DNA of 64,000 nt from Rhodobacter sp. TJ_12 (GCF_020023995.1 NZ_NRRD01000017.1:1-64000), one strand, 5' to 3'. Positions 50,322 to 61,916 are shown, counted from the first letter of the stretch. Notes: generated by a model from the letters alone, not told the origin. Numbers and translations are program-made.

Positions 50322-51899
50322 TCAGCAATCCTCGAAATCGGTGGCGGAATTGGCCAAACCTTCAAGCGGGTTGGCGGCGGCTTGCGGGGCTTTCGCCGCG
50401 GGGCTGGCGGGGGTTTGCGGCACCAAGGTCGGCGCGCGGCCCATCGGCGCGCTCATATGCGTGACCGGGCAAGCCCCAGACGGCGCGGGCAGCACAGCGC
50501 CCCCCGTCAGCGGCACATCCCACGGCGCGGGTTCGCGCAGATCGGCCCAGATCGGGTTGTTCACAGACCGGTCGATGGCGCGGACAAGATCGACCATCCC
50601 CATGTAACCCGCGTAGGGCTCGTGCTTTTCTTGGTTCACATCGACCCAAGGCATGCGCGCTTTAAGCGCCACGAACTGGCTGCGCCCGCCCGACAACAGC
50701 ACATCGGCCCCCGCATCGCGCAGCATGTCATACATCTCGCGCGGGGCCATGTTTTCATACATATGGTTCGCATCGCCCATGATCTCGACCACGCGGGCGC
50801 GGTCGTTTTGGGTCGCTTTGCGCATCGAAGTGCCCACCACCTCCATGCCCAATTCTTGCAGCGCCGCCACGACCGACCACGTCTTGTGCCCGCCGGTGTA
50901 CAGCAGCACGCGCTTGCCCGCGACGCGGGGGCGCAGCGGTTCAAGCGCGGCCCAAACCTTGGCTTCTTCTTCGGCGATCAGCGCCTCGCACCGGCTTAGC
51001 AGTTCGACATCGGCGCCCTGCTCCACCAGCAGCCCGCAGATCTTGCGCAGCGCTTCCGAGGTATCTGCGATGCCGTAGAACGAGCCCTCAAAGTAAGGCA
51101 CGCCCCAGCGTTCTTGGATTTTGCGCGCCACATTCACCAGCGCTTGCGAACAAACCAGCATCGTCGCCTTGGCGCGGTGCATCTGCGCCACTTGGCGATA
51201 GCGGGCATCGCCCGAGATCGACCCAAGGATGCGGATGCCCAACTTATCCAGCAGCGGCTTCACCTGCCATTGCTCGCCCGACAGGTTGAAATCGCCAATG
51301 ATATTGATGTCGTAAGGCGTGGTGGTTTCCGGCTCGATCGTGCCGATCACATGATCCAGCAGCGCCTCGCCACCAAGCTTGTTGCCAAGGTTTTTCGAGC
51401 CCACGAACCCCGGCACATTCACCGGAATGACCGGCGTGCCCCACTTCTCGGCGGCAGCTTTGCACACCACCTCGATATCATCGCCCACAAGCGCAGTGAC
51501 GCAGGTGGCGTAAACGAAAACGGCGGCGGGGGATTGTTCCTTGATCACCTCATGGATCGCGCGAAACAGCTTTTTCTCGCCATGGCCCATGACGATATCA
51601 AGCTCGCTCAGATCGGTGGTGAAGCCCTTGCGATACAGCTCCGAGCCCGAAGAGGCGGCCGAGCGGTTGTCCCAGCCATTGCCCCAGCACGCCAGCGGCG
51701 CATGCACAAGATGGGCGACATCGGTGATCGGTTGCAGGGTGATCATCGCCCCGTCGAAGGCACAGCCGCCCGCCGCCGCACCGGGCGTCAACTGTTTGGT
51801 GCAGCCCTTCTTGCGCGCCCCGTCGGCTTTCGCGGTATTGGTGGCGCAGCCCGGTTCGTTCAGGACTTCGGCGACTTTGTTCTTCAAGGCTTCGGACAT
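50322..51899 (-). CDS. nifE: NifE, FeMo-co scaffold alpha subunit
   Basis: 525 residues, homologous to NifD. GGCAFDGAMITLQPITDVAHLVHAPLACWGNGWDNRS (partly quoted by pattern) contains the Cys ligands, YATCVTALVGDDIEVV a third. A C-terminal ~55-residue Ala/Pro-rich extension after VTHMSAPMGR is longer than in Azotobacter NifE. It heads the operon nifE-nifN-nifX-DUF269-49aa-DUF683-fdxB-nifQ-hypothetical behind a perfect sigma-54 promoter. Confidence 0.97.
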   Translation of the reverse strand: MSEALKNKVAEVLNEPGCATNTAKADGARKKGCTKQLTPGAAAGGCAFDGAMITLQPITDVAHLVHAPLACWGNGWDNRSAASSGSELYRKGFTTDLSELDIVMGHGEKKLFRAIHEVIKEQSPAAVFVYATCVTALVGDDIEVVCKAAAEKWGTPVIPVNVPGFVGSKNLGNKLGGEALLDHVIGTIEPETTTPYDINIIGDFNLSGEQWQVKPLLDKLGIRILGSISGDARYRQVAQMHRAKATMLVCSQALVNVARKIQERWGVPYFEGSFYGIADTSEALRKICGLLVEQGADVELLSRCEALIAEEEAKVWAALEPLRPRVAGKRVLLYTGGHKTWSVVAALQELGMEVVGTSMRKATQNDRARVVEIMGDANHMYENMAPREMYDMLRDAGADVLLSGGRSQFVALKARMPWVDVNQEKHEPYAGYMGMVDLVRAIDRSVNNPIWADLREPAPWDVPLTGGAVLPAPSGACPVTHMSAPMGRAPTLVPQTPASPAAKAPQAAANPLEGLANSATDFEDC

Positions 51900-51926
51900 G
51901 AGGCGTCTCCCTGTTACAGAAGATCA

Positions 51927-51942
51927 AGCAAGAAGCGTGCCA
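51927..51942 (-). promoter_or_regulatory. Sigma-54 promoter of nifE operon
   Basis: Minus strand TGGCAC-GCTTC-TTGCT, matching the consensus fully, 28 bases before the nifE start codon. Confidence 0.92.
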
Positions 51943-52019
51943 AGTTTTGCAGCCTGCAAAATAGCGGCCAACCCCCTGCCCTGCCTGCATTTTTCGACTT
52001 GGCCCGAAAATTGTAGGAT

Positions 52020-52035
52020 TGTCGGGTTCACGACA
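52020..52035. promoter_or_regulatory. NifA upstream activator site for nifE
   Basis: Perfect TGT-CGGGTTCACG-ACA, 78 bases beyond the -24 element and just after the nifHDK terminator. Confidence 0.85.
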
Positions 52036-52063
52036 GCCACCCCACAAGACGGCCCCGCACAAT

Positions 52064-52093
52064 AAAAAAGACCGGCGGTTTGCACCGCCGGTC
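52064..52093 (-). terminator. Rho-independent terminator of nifHDK
   Basis: On the minus strand, 9-bp stem GACCGGCGG/CCGCCGGTC, 6-base loop, followed by TTTTTT. It is 21 bases after the nifK stop. Confidence 0.92.
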
Positions 52094-52113
52094 CCTTGGC
52101 AAAGCCCTGCCCC

Positions 52114-53652
52114 TTAGCGGGTCAGGTCGAAGCTCATGTCGGTTTCGCCGACTTTGCCCGCATCCTGATCGGCCTTGAGGAAGATCGCGTCGAGGATCTT
52201 CACCAGAACGGTCAGACCACCTTGGTAGCCCCAGGTCGGGAAGCGGTGGTGGTGGTGACGGTCAAAGATCGGGAAGGTCAGGCGGATCAGCGGGATACCC
52301 GTGTCACGCTCAAGGTATTTCCCGTAGGACGACCCGATCAGGAAGTCGGTCGGCTCGGTGGCGAGCAGCGAACGCATGTGCCACAGGTCTTTACCGGCCC
52401 AAACTTGCGCCTTGGCACCGAACGGCGAGGCGTCCAGAACCGCTTGCATTTGTTTGGCCCATTTTTTCGACCCGTTGGTGGCCAGGCAGTGGCTGGGCTC
52501 GCCGCCCATTTCCATCACGAATTTGGCCATGCCGAGCACGAAGTCCGGGTCGCCGAAGATCGCGAAGGTTTTGCCGTGCAGATAGGCTTGGCTGTCGGCC
52601 ATCGCGTCGACCAGACGGCCACGCTCCAGCTTCAGCTGATCCGGGATCGCTTTGCCGGTCAGTTCCGAGACTTTCATCAAGAAGCTGTCGGTCGCGGACA
52701 CGCCCATCGGGTAGTTGAAGACGGCGGTCTCTTGGCCCACTTTCTCGACGACTTCCATCGTCTTGGGCGAGCACCATTCTTGCATCGAGATCGTCGCTTT
52801 CGCGTTGATCGAGGCTTTGGCGTCTTCCAGTTTGGTGCCACCGGCATACATGCGGTATTCACCGTCGGAGGGGGTGTCGTAAACTTCCGACACGTCGCCC
52901 AGAATGGTGAAGCCCACGCCCATCATGTCGAGCATGCGGGTCAGTTCACGGTTGTTGGCAACCGCGTAGCCGTCAAAGCCCGGGATGATGTTGATGCTGT
53001 CGCCCGCTTTGCGCTCGGCACCTTCCCAGAACAGGTCAAGGAAGCCTTTTTGCGCGTTGTCGTAGCCGTCAACGTGCGACCCCACGAAGGCCGGGGTATG
53101 CGCGTAGGGCACCGGGAAATCTTCCGGAACCGAGCCTTTTTCCTTCGATTGGATGATGAAGGAGTTGAGGTCGTCCCCGATAACTTCGGCCATGCAGGTG
53201 GTCGAAACGGCGATCATTTTCGGCTTGTAAAGCGCATAGGCGTTGGCAAGACCGTCGACCATGTTGGTCAGGCCACCGAACACCGCGGCGTCTTCCGTCA
53301 TCGACGAGGACACGGCCGCCGAGGGCTCTTTGAAGTGGCGCGACAGGTGCGAGCGGTAGTAAGCCACGCAGCCTTGCGAACCGTGCACGAAGGGCAGCGT
53401 GCCTTCGTAGCCTTGGGCGGCGAACACGGCGCCGACCGGTTGGCAGGCTTTCGCCGGGTTGATGGTCACGGCTTCCCGGGCGAGGTTCTTTTCACGATAT
53501 TCCCAGGATTTGGTCCAGTCGCCGATCTGATGGATCGTTTCGGCGGTGTGGCCGCATTCGTAGGTCGCCTTTTTGTTGGCGAGCATTTCTTTGTATTCAG
53601 GCTCGTGGAAGAGCTTCGAATGGTCGAGAACCTTATCTGCCGACTGGGGCAT
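52114..53652 (-). CDS. nifK: Nitrogenase MoFe protein beta subunit
   Basis: 512 residues. P-cluster ligands in [40 protein letters not shown] and [13 protein letters not shown]. The C-terminus has [29 protein letters not shown]. With NifD it forms the alpha2beta2 MoFe protein carrying the P-cluster at the interface. It follows nifD after 94 bases holding a GC-rich hairpin. Confidence 0.98.
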   Translation of the reverse strand: MPQSADKVLDHSKLFHEPEYKEMLANKKATYECGHTAETIHQIGDWTKSWEYREKNLAREAVTINPAKACQPVGAVFAAQGYEGTLPFVHGSQGCVAYYRSHLSRHFKEPSAAVSSSMTEDAAVFGGLTNMVDGLANAYALYKPKMIAVSTTCMAEVIGDDLNSFIIQSKEKGSVPEDFPVPYAHTPAFVGSHVDGYDNAQKGFLDLFWEGAERKAGDSINIIPGFDGYAVANNRELTRMLDMMGVGFTILGDVSEVYDTPSDGEYRMYAGGTKLEDAKASINAKATISMQEWCSPKTMEVVEKVGQETAVFNYPMGVSATDSFLMKVSELTGKAIPDQLKLERGRLVDAMADSQAYLHGKTFAIFGDPDFVLGMAKFVMEMGGEPSHCLATNGSKKWAKQMQAVLDASPFGAKAQVWAGKDLWHMRSLLATEPTDFLIGSSYGKYLERDTGIPLIRLTFPIFDRHHHHRFPTWGYQGGLTVLVKILDAIFLKADQDAGKVGETDMSFDLTR

Positions 53653-53709
53653 GGGTCTGTCCTTTCATGGGCCGTCCGCATTCCGGGACGCGGCCAAGGG
53701 AGGGAGGAA

Positions 53710-53732
53710 GGGGGGCGGGCAATGCGCCCCCC
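53710..53732 (-). other. GC-rich hairpin between nifD and nifK
   Basis: Perfect 8-bp stem GGGGGGCG/CGCCCCCC, 7-base loop. No T-run. Such intercistronic hairpins may tune nifD to nifK mRNA stability. Confidence 0.5.
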
Positions 53733-53746
53733 GCAAGCTCAATCGA

Positions 53747-55252
53747 TTACTCGGCCGCGACAGCCGGGGTTTCCCACGGCGCGTCGAACAGGCCCCAAAC
53801 GGGGTTGTTGATCGCCATGTCCATGTCGCGCGCGAAGATCGCGAAGCCGTCGTAGCCGTGGTAGGGGCCCGAGTAGTCCCAGCTGTGCATTTGACGGAAC
53901 GGGATGCCCATCTTTTGCACCGGATACTTCTCTTTGATGCCCGAACCGACGAGGTCGGGACGGATTTTCTCGATGAACTTTTCAAGCTCGTAGCCGGTCA
54001 CGTCATCATAGATGAGCGTGCCTTCTTTGACGTAGTGGCCGGTGCGCTTGTAGTCGTCGTTGTGGGCGAATTCGTAGCCCGTGCCGGCGATCACCATGCC
54101 AAGGTCGTCATAAGCGGTGACGACGTGGCGCGGACGCAGGCCGCCGACATAAAGCATGACCGACTTGCCTTCGAGGCGCGGTTTGTACTTGGCCAGCACC
54201 TGATCAACCAGCGGCTGATATTTGGCGATGACTTTTTCCGCGTTCTCTTGGATCGTTTCGTCGAATTTGGCAGCGATGGCGCGCAGCGAGGCGGCGATCT
54301 GCGTCGGGCCAAAGAAGTTATACTCCATCCAACCGATGTTGTATTTTTCTTCCATGTAGCGGCAGATGTAGTTCATCGAGCGATAGCAGTGGATCAGGTT
54401 CAGTTGCGCTTTCGGCGCCCGTTCCATTTCCGCCAGCGTCGCATCGCCCGACCAGCAGCCGATCACGTTGAGGCCGATTTCCTCAAGCAGGATGCGCGAA
54501 GCCCAAGCGTCGCCACCGATGTTATAGTCACCGATGATGTTGACGTCATAGGGGCCCGGCTCGTAGCTTTTCTTCGCTTCGCTTTCCGGCGCTTCGATCA
54601 CCCAGTCACGGATCGCGTCGTTGGCGATGTGGTGGCCGAGCGACTGCGACACACCGCGGAAGCCCTCGCAACGGACCGGCACGATGGTCTTGCCGATGTC
54701 TTTGTTTTTCTTTTTCGCAACGGCTTCGATGTCGTCGCCGATCAGACCGATCGGGCATTCCGATTGCACGGTGACGCCGTTGGCGAGCGGGAACAGCTCG
54801 TTGATCTCGTCGATCGTTTTTTCCAGTTTCTTGTCACCGCCGAAGACGATGTCTTTTTCCTGGAAGTCGGTGGTGAACTGCATCGTCACGAAGCTGTCCA
54901 CGCCGGTGGTGCCGGTGTAGAGGTTGCGGCGTTGGCTCCACGAATATTGGCCACAGCCGACCGGACCGTGCGAGATGTGCACCATGTCCTTGATCGGGCC
55001 CCAGACCACGCCTTTCGAACCGGCGTAGGCGCAGCCACGGATCGTCATCACGCCCGGGATGGACTTGATGTTCGACTTGGTCGAGTCGCATTTCGAGGCG
55101 ATGCCGGTAACGGGATCGGGATCTTCTTCGGTCGCGGTGGTCACCGACAGGTGCTTGGCGCGTTTCTTCTGGGCCTTCGCGGGATAGGCTTCAAGCACTT
55201 CCTGAATGATGCTTTCAAGCTCTTCCGGGCCGCTCACGTGATCTTTGGCCAT
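53747..55252 (-). CDS. nifD: Nitrogenase MoFe protein alpha subunit
   Basis: 501 residues. P-cluster Cys in [23 protein letters not shown] and [14 protein letters not shown]. FeMo-co ligands are the Cys in [11 protein letters not shown] and the His in [26 protein letters not shown] and the clear Cys/His set show the Mo rather than V or Fe-only type. Start at 55252 with a GAGAGGAGC-type site upstream. Confidence 0.98.
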   Translation of the reverse strand: MAKDHVSGPEELESIIQEVLEAYPAKAQKKRAKHLSVTTATEEDPDPVTGIASKCDSTKSNIKSIPGVMTIRGCAYAGSKGVVWGPIKDMVHISHGPVGCGQYSWSQRRNLYTGTTGVDSFVTMQFTTDFQEKDIVFGGDKKLEKTIDEINELFPLANGVTVQSECPIGLIGDDIEAVAKKKNKDIGKTIVPVRCEGFRGVSQSLGHHIANDAIRDWVIEAPESEAKKSYEPGPYDVNIIGDYNIGGDAWASRILLEEIGLNVIGCWSGDATLAEMERAPKAQLNLIHCYRSMNYICRYMEEKYNIGWMEYNFFGPTQIAASLRAIAAKFDETIQENAEKVIAKYQPLVDQVLAKYKPRLEGKSVMLYVGGLRPRHVVTAYDDLGMVIAGTGYEFAHNDDYKRTGHYVKEGTLIYDDVTGYELEKFIEKIRPDLVGSGIKEKYPVQKMGIPFRQMHSWDYSGPYHGYDGFAIFARDMDMAINNPVWGLFDAPWETPAVAAE

Positions 55253-55296
55253 CCTTTTGGCGCTCCTCTCACTGGCGTGTTGGGGGTTGGGAGGTG

Positions 55297-55319
55297 GGGT
55301 GGGCGCCGCGCGCCCACCC
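55297..55319 (-). other. GC-rich hairpin between nifH and nifD
   Basis: Perfect 9-bp stem GGGTGGGCG/CGCCCACCC, 5-base loop, 18 bases after the nifH stop. Stabilising hairpins here usually give excess nifH mRNA over nifDK. Confidence 0.6.
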
Positions 55320-55336
55320 GGTCAGCAAGTCAGCCC

Positions 55337-56296
<960 letters not shown>

Positions 56297-56302
56297 CTAT
56301 TC

Positions 56303-56318
56303 AGCAGGGAGCGTGCCA
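56303..56318 (-). promoter_or_regulatory. Sigma-54 promoter of nifHDK
   Basis: Minus strand TGGCAC-GCTCC-CTGCT, 79 bases upstream of nifH. The -12 has CTGCT rather than TTGCT, a small departure from the other three nif promoters here. Confidence 0.88.
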
Positions 56319-56375
56319 AGTCGGATTTTCAAAATATATTGTTCTATTTCAGATACTTGCAGAAATTGTCAGATT

Positions 56376-56410
56376 TGGAGCATAGCCGACAAATTGTCGG
56401 GTCCGGTCGG
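56376..56410. promoter_or_regulatory. Degenerate NifA sites upstream of nifH
   Basis: TGG-AGCATAGCCG-ACA (56376-56391, one mismatch in the left half) is 58 bases beyond the -24 element. It is followed by TGTCGGGTCC (56395-), which repeats the left half of the nifE site without the ACA. The overlapping CCGACA-AAT-TGTCGG (56386-56400) is a perfect palindrome. No perfect TGT-N10-ACA is present. Confidence 0.5.
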
Positions 56411-56439
56411 AGTGTCGGAAAAATGGCGCTTTGGAGGGG

Positions 56440-56774
56440 TCATTTTGCGCCACCCCGGGGGCGCGGCGCAGGCAGGGGACCTTTTTTCGCCGCGGCAAGG
56501 CCGCGACGATCCGCCGAGGGGCGCTGCCCCCCGCACCCCCCGGGATATTTTTCAAAGTCGAAGACGCACCGGCGCGGCGGGGCGGGCCTTTAAGACCGGC
56601 GTCACAGCGCGGACGCTGCTCTTTTCTATAAGGAGCCCCCTGCCCCATCATGAAAAGAAAGCCGCCACAGAACCGGGGCAGAAGAAAACCGGCCCTAAAA
56701 GAAAACGGGCCCCAAAAGAAAACCGGGCGGTGCTTGCGGCACCGCCCGGCTGTGTCGTGTGGGTTTTTGGCAGA
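56440..56774. repeat. Intergenic region with Rhodobacterales-type GC repeat and 17-bp tandem repeat
   Basis: About 56500-56560 contains GCGCTGCCCCCCGCACC, then CCCCCCGGGATATTTTTC, a sequence type that I recall recurring in intergenic regions of Rhodobacterales. At 56683-56727 there are 2.6 tandem copies of a 17-base unit (AGAAAACCGGCCCTAAA, AGAAAACGGGCCCCAAA, AGAAAACCGGG). No gene is supported; long frames here are fortuitous. Confidence 0.55.
56717..56749 (-). terminator. Terminator of the chemoreceptor gene
   Basis: Perfect 10-bp stem CCGGGCGGTG/CACCGCCCGG, 7-base loop, then on the minus strand TTTTCTTTT. It is 26 bases after the MCP stop. Confidence 0.88.
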
Positions 56775-59081
56775 TCAGGCCGCCTGACTGGCGCGCCCCG
56801 CTTCGGCGACGCGGAACTGCGCCACCATTTCTTCCAGTCCGCGCGCCTGATCGTTCAGCGCCATGCAAGCGGCTGCCGTTTCCTCGAAGCCCGCCGCATT
56901 TTGCTGCTGCGCCCGATCAAGCTGGCTCATCGCATCGTTGATCTCGGAGATGCCGGCGGCTTGCTCGTCCGACGAGGTGGCAATCTCGCGCACATGGCCC
57001 GACATTTCGGCAATCGATTTCACGATTGTCTGCAAAGCCTCGCCCGCGCGGCCCACCAGCCCCACACCATTGGTGACCTGTGCGCCCGAATCCGAAATCA
57101 GCGCATTGATCTCGCTTGCGGCTTCCGAGGCGCGTTGCGCAAGCGCGCGCACCTCAGAGGCGACAACGGCAAAGCCGCGCCCCGCCTCGCCCGCACGGGC
57201 CGCTTCGACGCCCGCGTTCAGCGCCAGAAGATTGGTCTGGAAGGCGATATCGTCGATCACATTAATGATGCGCGAAATCTTTTCAGACGATTCCTGAATC
57301 GCGCCCATCGCCGAGACGGTTTCCTCGACCACCTGGGTCGTGGTCTGCGCCTCATCGGTGGCCGATTGCATCGCCTGATCGACCCGGCGCGCATTTTGCG
57401 CCGCCGCCTGCACCGAGGCGGTCAGTTCGTTCAACGCAGCCGCCGTTTCCTCCAGCGTCGCCGCCGAAGCCTCGGTCTGCCCTGACAGGCTGGTGGTGGC
57501 ACCGGTGATTTCTTGCACGCCGCCCACGATCGAGGCGGTCGCCGCACCGATCGAGCCGATCAGATCGGACAGATGCGCCACGGTTTCGTTGAAATCGAGC
57601 CGCAACTGGTCATAGCCCTCGGGGAAGGTCTGGGTGATCGCCACGTTCAGATCGCCCTCGGCCAGCCCACGCAGGCCCGAGGCCAGACTGTCGACCACCG
57701 CGCTTTGCTCGGCCGCGCGGGCGGCCCGTTCGCGTTCGTCTTGATCGCGTTTGGCCTCTTCGGCCTCGGCGGCAAGGCGCGTGCGCTCTGCGTCTTCTTT
57801 GCGGCGCGCTTCGCGTTCTTCGCGGATACGCGCTTCTTCTTCGGCGCGGCGGGTCCGTTCGGCCTCGGCTTCGGCTTGCAGGCGCTGCTGTTCCGCCTCC
57901 ATCGTGCGCCGTTCGATCAGCCGCTGGCGCAGGGTTTCCACCGCGCTGGCCATATCGCCGATCTCATCCTTGCGGCCCAGCCCCTCCACATCGTTGTCAT
58001 AATTGCCGATGGCAAGGCCATGCACCGTGCACAGCATCTCGTTCAGCGGACGACGCACCAAGCTGGTCGAAGCCCACCAGTTCGAGCCCAGCGCCATGAA
58101 CAGGATCAACAGTGACCCAAGCGAATTGGACACGACCTCACTGCGCACCGGCGCGGTGAACACATCATCGGGCATATCCAGAATGACCGCCCAAGTCGTG
58201 TTCATGCCATTTACCGCAAACGGATAGATAAGCCGCTTACCGCCGTCGGGCAGGCCATCGACCACCTGCATCTCGCCCTCGGTCAATGCGGTTTGCAACG
58301 CCTCGCCCCCGGGACCCGTGTAGGGTTTGGTGCGCAAGGTCGGATCGGGGTTGGCGACCCATTTGCCGCCGCCATCGACCAGCATGATCCGGGACCCTTC
58401 GAACGGGATCATCTCGGACAGCAAGGCCGACATTTCCTTTAGCGTGATATCCACGCCCGCCAGACCGATCACCTTGCCGTCTTGGCGCACCGGAACCGAA
58501 ACCGAGGTCAGAAGGAACCCTTCATTGGCAACATAGGGTTCGGTCAACAATGCTGCGCCCGTCTCGGTCGGGCCTTTGAACCACATCTGTGTTTCATCGA
58601 TATCGAAGGTGGAAAAATCCAGCCCGCCGGTGTCATTCTTGGTCCAATAAGGGGTAAAGACGCCCGCAGCATTGCGCCCGGTGTCGCCAGAAAGATAAGC
58701 ATCGGTGGCCCCATTGGGCAGCCCCGACATCCAAGCAGAAAACAAATCATCATATTTGAAGGGCAGCGTCTCGAGCATGTCGATCAGCCCCTCCGTCGTC
58801 GCTTCGCCCGAGGCCATATAGCCCTCGACCATGCCCGCAAGGGCCCGCCCCGCCGCCGAGGCCACGGCGAGATGTTCGCCCACCTCGCCGGACGCTTGAC
58901 TGGCCTTGGTCGCGGCCAGTTCGATCACTTCTTCCTTAACACGTTCTGCGGTCCGCCAACCGCTATAGACAGTATAACTCATTACGATCACAGCGATTGC
59001 CGCGCCGGTGGCGAGTATTAATTTGCCCGACACGGTTTTGAAGGGGTTCTTCACGATAGACCTCGTTCGTCGGTGGATCAT
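56775..59081 (-). CDS. Methyl-accepting chemotaxis protein with Cache sensor
   Basis: 768 residues. TM1 about 17-38 ([17 protein letters not shown]), periplasmic dCache domain about 40-320 ([42 protein letters not shown]), TM2 about 328-350, HAMP ([25 protein letters not shown]), a charged Glu/Arg/Ala coiled coil about 400-470, a second HAMP-like region, and the signalling domain with [36 protein letters not shown] (quoted as pattern). dCache receptors usually sense amino or organic acids; the ligand is unknown. It stands alone, downstream of the two-component genes on the same strand but 110 bases apart. Confidence 0.94.
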   Translation of the reverse strand: MIHRRTRSIVKNPFKTVSGKLILATGAAIAVIVMSYTVYSGWRTAERVKEEVIELAATKASQASGEVGEHLAVASAAGRALAGMVEGYMASGEATTEGLIDMLETLPFKYDDLFSAWMSGLPNGATDAYLSGDTGRNAAGVFTPYWTKNDTGGLDFSTFDIDETQMWFKGPTETGAALLTEPYVANEGFLLTSVSVPVRQDGKVIGLAGVDITLKEMSALLSEMIPFEGSRIMLVDGGGKWVANPDPTLRTKPYTGPGGEALQTALTEGEMQVVDGLPDGGKRLIYPFAVNGMNTTWAVILDMPDDVFTAPVRSEVVSNSLGSLLILFMALGSNWWASTSLVRRPLNEMLCTVHGLAIGNYDNDVEGLGRKDEIGDMASAVETLRQRLIERRTMEAEQQRLQAEAEAERTRRAEEEARIREEREARRKEDAERTRLAAEAEEAKRDQDERERAARAAEQSAVVDSLASGLRGLAEGDLNVAITQTFPEGYDQLRLDFNETVAHLSDLIGSIGAATASIVGGVQEITGATTSLSGQTEASAATLEETAAALNELTASVQAAAQNARRVDQAMQSATDEAQTTTQVVEETVSAMGAIQESSEKISRIINVIDDIAFQTNLLALNAGVEAARAGEAGRGFAVVASEVRALAQRASEAASEINALISDSGAQVTNGVGLVGRAGEALQTIVKSIAEMSGHVREIATSSDEQAAGISEINDAMSQLDRAQQQNAAGFEETAAACMALNDQARGLEEMVAQFRVAEAGRASQAA

Positions 59082-59192
59082 GTCCGGGGTCTAGGCCGCA
59101 AAGGGAAAGATCGCGTAAACAGCCGCCCTGCGCTGGCCCCACGTGCCACAAAGTCGCAGCGCGAAACCCTTTTATAGTTGACGAAAACTGAC

Positions 59193-60560
59193 TCAGACGC
59201 GGCCAAGCAGGTCAAACCGGGCCTGCGCCGCAAATCCGCGCGCCGTGCCCGGCAAGGGCGAGACAAGCGTCAGCCCACCGCCCGCGCGTGCCAAAATCGC
59301 CTGAACGATGGCAAGGCCAAGCCCCGCCCCTTCTGTGGCTCCGTCCCCCGCCGCGCCCTGTGCGGCGCGTTCGAACCGCGTGCCGATCCGTGCCAGCGCA
59401 TCGGGCGGCACCGCGGCGCAATCGTTTTCCACCCGCAACAGACCCGTCCGCGCAAGCGTAACGGCCACCGGCGCGCCCGCCGTGCCATGGCGCAAGGCAT
59501 TGGCCACAAGGTTGCGCACCAAAATCCCAAACAGATCGGGGTCCAGATCGGACAGCACCGGCGCATCGGGCAGGTCAAGCTGCACCTCGGCCCCGCCCGC
59601 CAGCCGCGCGGCATCTTCGGCCACGATCCGGGTGATCGGGCGCAAATCTTGGGGCTGATCGCCGCGCAGCCGCCCGCCCTCGGCGCGCGCAAGGCTCATC
59701 AGCCCTTCGGACAGCCGGGTGAGCCGCTTCAGCCCGGTCTCGATCTCTTGGGCGCGCGCCACCACCGGCAGTTCCGCGGTTTCGGCGCGCAGCCGTTGCA
59801 CCTGCGCAATCGCCCCGGCCAGCGGCGTGCGCAATTCATGCGCGGCATTGGCGGCAAAGCTGCGTTCGGCCTCAAACGCCGCGCCCAGCCGGGCCAAAAG
59901 CGCATTGAGCGTTTCGGCCAGCGGCAGCACCTCCACCGGCAGCCCCTCGGTCGCGACCGGTGTCAGATCGGCGGCCCCGCGCTGCGCCAGCCGCATCCGG
60001 AACCGACGCAGCGGCGCAAAGCCCAGCCGCATCAGCGCGATGATCCCCGCCAGCGTCAGCGGCAACAGCACCGCCAGCGGCGCAAACAGCCCCATCAGCA
60101 ATTCGCGCCGGATCGCACGGCGATGCGCGACCGGCTCGGCCACGGCAATGGTGATCGCGCCACGCAGCGCCTCATCGGTGTAAAGGCGCAACTGCTGCGT
60201 GGTGTGAAACCCCGGCCCTTTATAGGGCGGAAACGCCACATCTTCGGCGCCATGCGACAGCATCAGCACCTGCCCGCCGCCATCACGCACGACATAAAGC
60301 ATCGGCTGATCGCGGTCGGCGTCTTCGTCGCGGATCAAAGGCATCACTTGCGCGCCAGTCACCACCTCTTCGCGGCCCAGCACCTCAGAGACCGCCAAGG
60401 GCAAGATCCGCTCGGCGGTGGCCTCTAGCTCGCCATCGAAAACGGTATCGATCCGGGCCGACAACCGATGCGCGGTAAAGGCTGCACCGCCCGCCCAAAG
60501 CGTGGCGACAAGCGCGCCCAACGCCACGCCAAGGCGGGTTTGCAGCGACCATGCCCTCAT
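59193..60560 (-). CDS. Sensor histidine kinase (QseC/PmrB type)
   Basis: 455 residues. TM1 about 12-30, periplasmic domain about 31-150, TM2 about 155-178, short linker, DHp with phosphoacceptor H241 (AANAAHELRTPLAG), then the HATPase with N box LVRNLVANALRHG and G box EGAGLGLAIVQAILA. It overlaps the response regulator gene by ATGA. The periplasmic domain is probably the signal input, perhaps metal or redox given the divergent genes. Confidence 0.93.
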   Translation of the reverse strand: MRAWSLQTRLGVALGALVATLWAGGAAFTAHRLSARIDTVFDGELEATAERILPLAVSEVLGREEVVTGAQVMPLIRDEDADRDQPMLYVVRDGGGQVLMLSHGAEDVAFPPYKGPGFHTTQQLRLYTDEALRGAITIAVAEPVAHRRAIRRELLMGLFAPLAVLLPLTLAGIIALMRLGFAPLRRFRMRLAQRGAADLTPVATEGLPVEVLPLAETLNALLARLGAAFEAERSFAANAAHELRTPLAGAIAQVQRLRAETAELPVVARAQEIETGLKRLTRLSEGLMSLARAEGGRLRGDQPQDLRPITRIVAEDAARLAGGAEVQLDLPDAPVLSDLDPDLFGILVRNLVANALRHGTAGAPVAVTLARTGLLRVENDCAAVPPDALARIGTRFERAAQGAAGDGATEGAGLGLAIVQAILARAGGGLTLVSPLPGTARGFAAQARFDLLGRV

Positions 60561-61216
60561 GCGCGCGCCAGCCGGTAGCCAAGGCCGCGCTCGGTCTCGA
60601 TCACGCCGGGGCCCAGCTTCTTGCGCAACCGGCTGACCAGCACCTCCAACGTGTTGGAACCGATATCATCGTCAAAGGAATAAAGCCGCTCTTCGAGCGC
60701 GGATTTCGAAAAGATCTGCCCCGGGCGGCTTAAAAGCGCTTCGAACAAGGCCCATTCGCGCGCCGTCAGCGCCACCGCCTTGCCCGCCCGGCGCAAGCTG
60801 CGCCCGGCCAGATCCACCTCCAGATCGCCCAGATGCAGCACCGGGCTGGGGTTGCCCGCATAGCGCCGCGCAACCGAGCCGACGCGGGCCGAGAGTTCCT
60901 CCAGATCGAAGGGTTTGACCAGATAATCATCCGCCCCGGCATTCAGCCCCGCGATCCGGTCCGACACCTGATCCAGCGCCGTCAGAATGATCACAGGCAC
61001 CCTATTGCCGCGCAAGCGCAGGGCTTTCAAAAACGGCACCCCGCGCCCGTCGGGCAGCATCAGATCCAGCGCAATCAGATCATGGTGGGCGACCGCCAGC
61101 GCCTCTTCGGCGCCATCCAGCCGGGTGACCCAATCGACCGAATGCCCATCGGCGGCCAATTGGTCCCGCACCGCCGCGCCCAGCACGGCATCATCTTCCA
61201 CGATCAGGATGCGCAT
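60557..61216 (-). CDS. OmpR-family response regulator
   Basis: 219 residues. Receiver with acidic pocket VEDD (7-9), phospho-acceptor D51 (LDLMLPDG), Thr in VIILTAL and Lys in YLVKPF. Then an OmpR-type winged helix (LTAREWALFEALLSRPGQIFSK, GSNTLEVLVSRLRKKLG). It should bind the direct-repeat boxes in the divergent region 61253-61307, controlling itself and the exported-protein genes. Start at 61216, four codons inside the longest frame. Confidence 0.94.
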   Translation of the reverse strand: MRILIVEDDAVLGAAVRDQLAADGHSVDWVTRLDGAEEALAVAHHDLIALDLMLPDGRGVPFLKALRLRGNRVPVIILTALDQVSDRIAGLNAGADDYLVKPFDLEELSARVGSVARRYAGNPSPVLHLGDLEVDLAGRSLRRAGKAVALTAREWALFEALLSRPGQIFSKSALEERLYSFDDDIGSNTLEVLVSRLRKKLGPGVIETERGLGYRLARA

Positions 61217-61252
61217 TCGGCCCTCCACGCTGCGCCTACCCTATCGCGCCCG

Positions 61253-61307
61253 AAGCTGACAGCAAGCTGAACAACTCTTTTTCCCGCCGTCAGCTTGGTG
61301 TCAGATT
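61253..61307. promoter_or_regulatory. Two divergent direct-repeat boxes, likely response-regulator sites
   Basis: On the minus strand TCAGCTT-N4-TCAGCTT (61253-61270) and on the plus strand TCAGCTT-N4-TCAGATT (61290-61307). The 11-base repeat period is that of OmpR/PhoP-type dimer sites, and each box faces the gene on its own strand. Confidence 0.72.
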
Positions 61308-61354
61308 GGCGCGCCACAAAGGCCGCATCGAAATTGACCGGATCGGAGAGCCCC

Positions 61355-61747
61355 ATGACCCACCGCCTTCCCCTGCCGCTGCCGCTGCCGCTGCTACTGG
61401 CTGCGCTGGCGCTGGCGGGGCCGCTTGCGGCGCATGAACGGCATTGCACCGTGCCGCTGGCCGATTGGCAACCGCGCGCAGCGGTGCAAAGCGCGCTGGA
61501 AGCGCAAGGGCTGGCCGTGATGCGGATCAAGATCGATGACGGCTGCTATGAGGTCGATGCGCGCGACGCCACGGGCCAGCGGCTCTGGCTGCGGCTCGAC
61601 CCCGCCAGCCTTGAGGTGCTGCGTCAGGCGATCCCGCACCGCCGCCATGATGACGATGAAGACGACGATGCGGACGACGACCGTCGTTCGCATGACGCCA
61701 AAGACCATCGTGATCGGGACCGCCGCGACCGGCGCCTGCACGACTGA
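61355..61747 (+). CDS. Exported PepSY-like protein with Asp/Arg/His tail
   Basis: 130 residues: signal peptide (LPLPLPLPLLLAALALAGPLAA), a PepSY-like domain (AAVQSALEAQGLAVMRIKIDDGCYEVDARDATGQRLWLRLD, pattern) and a highly charged tail of Asp, Arg and His from about residue 93. First gene of the divergent set under the two-component system. Likely periplasmic; PepSY proteins of this type often accompany regulators of metal or envelope state. Confidence 0.8.
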   Translation: MTHRLPLPLPLPLLLAALALAGPLAAHERHCTVPLADWQPRAAVQSALEAQGLAVMRIKIDDGCYEVDARDATGQRLWLRLDPASLEVLRQAIPHRRHDDDEDDDADDDRRSHDAKDHRDRDRRDRRLHD

Positions 61748-61916
61748 TACCGGGGCGCGCGTCCCGAAGCGCGCCTCGTCTTGCGCGCAGCGGCTTTCCT
61801 TGGTCGGACCGCTGCGCGCCCCCAACCACCGCCCCCCTGACCCGCCGGTTTCGGCGGGACCGGTCGGGGCATGCCTGAACACATGACAGACACGACACGC
61901 AGAAAGGAAACGCGAT

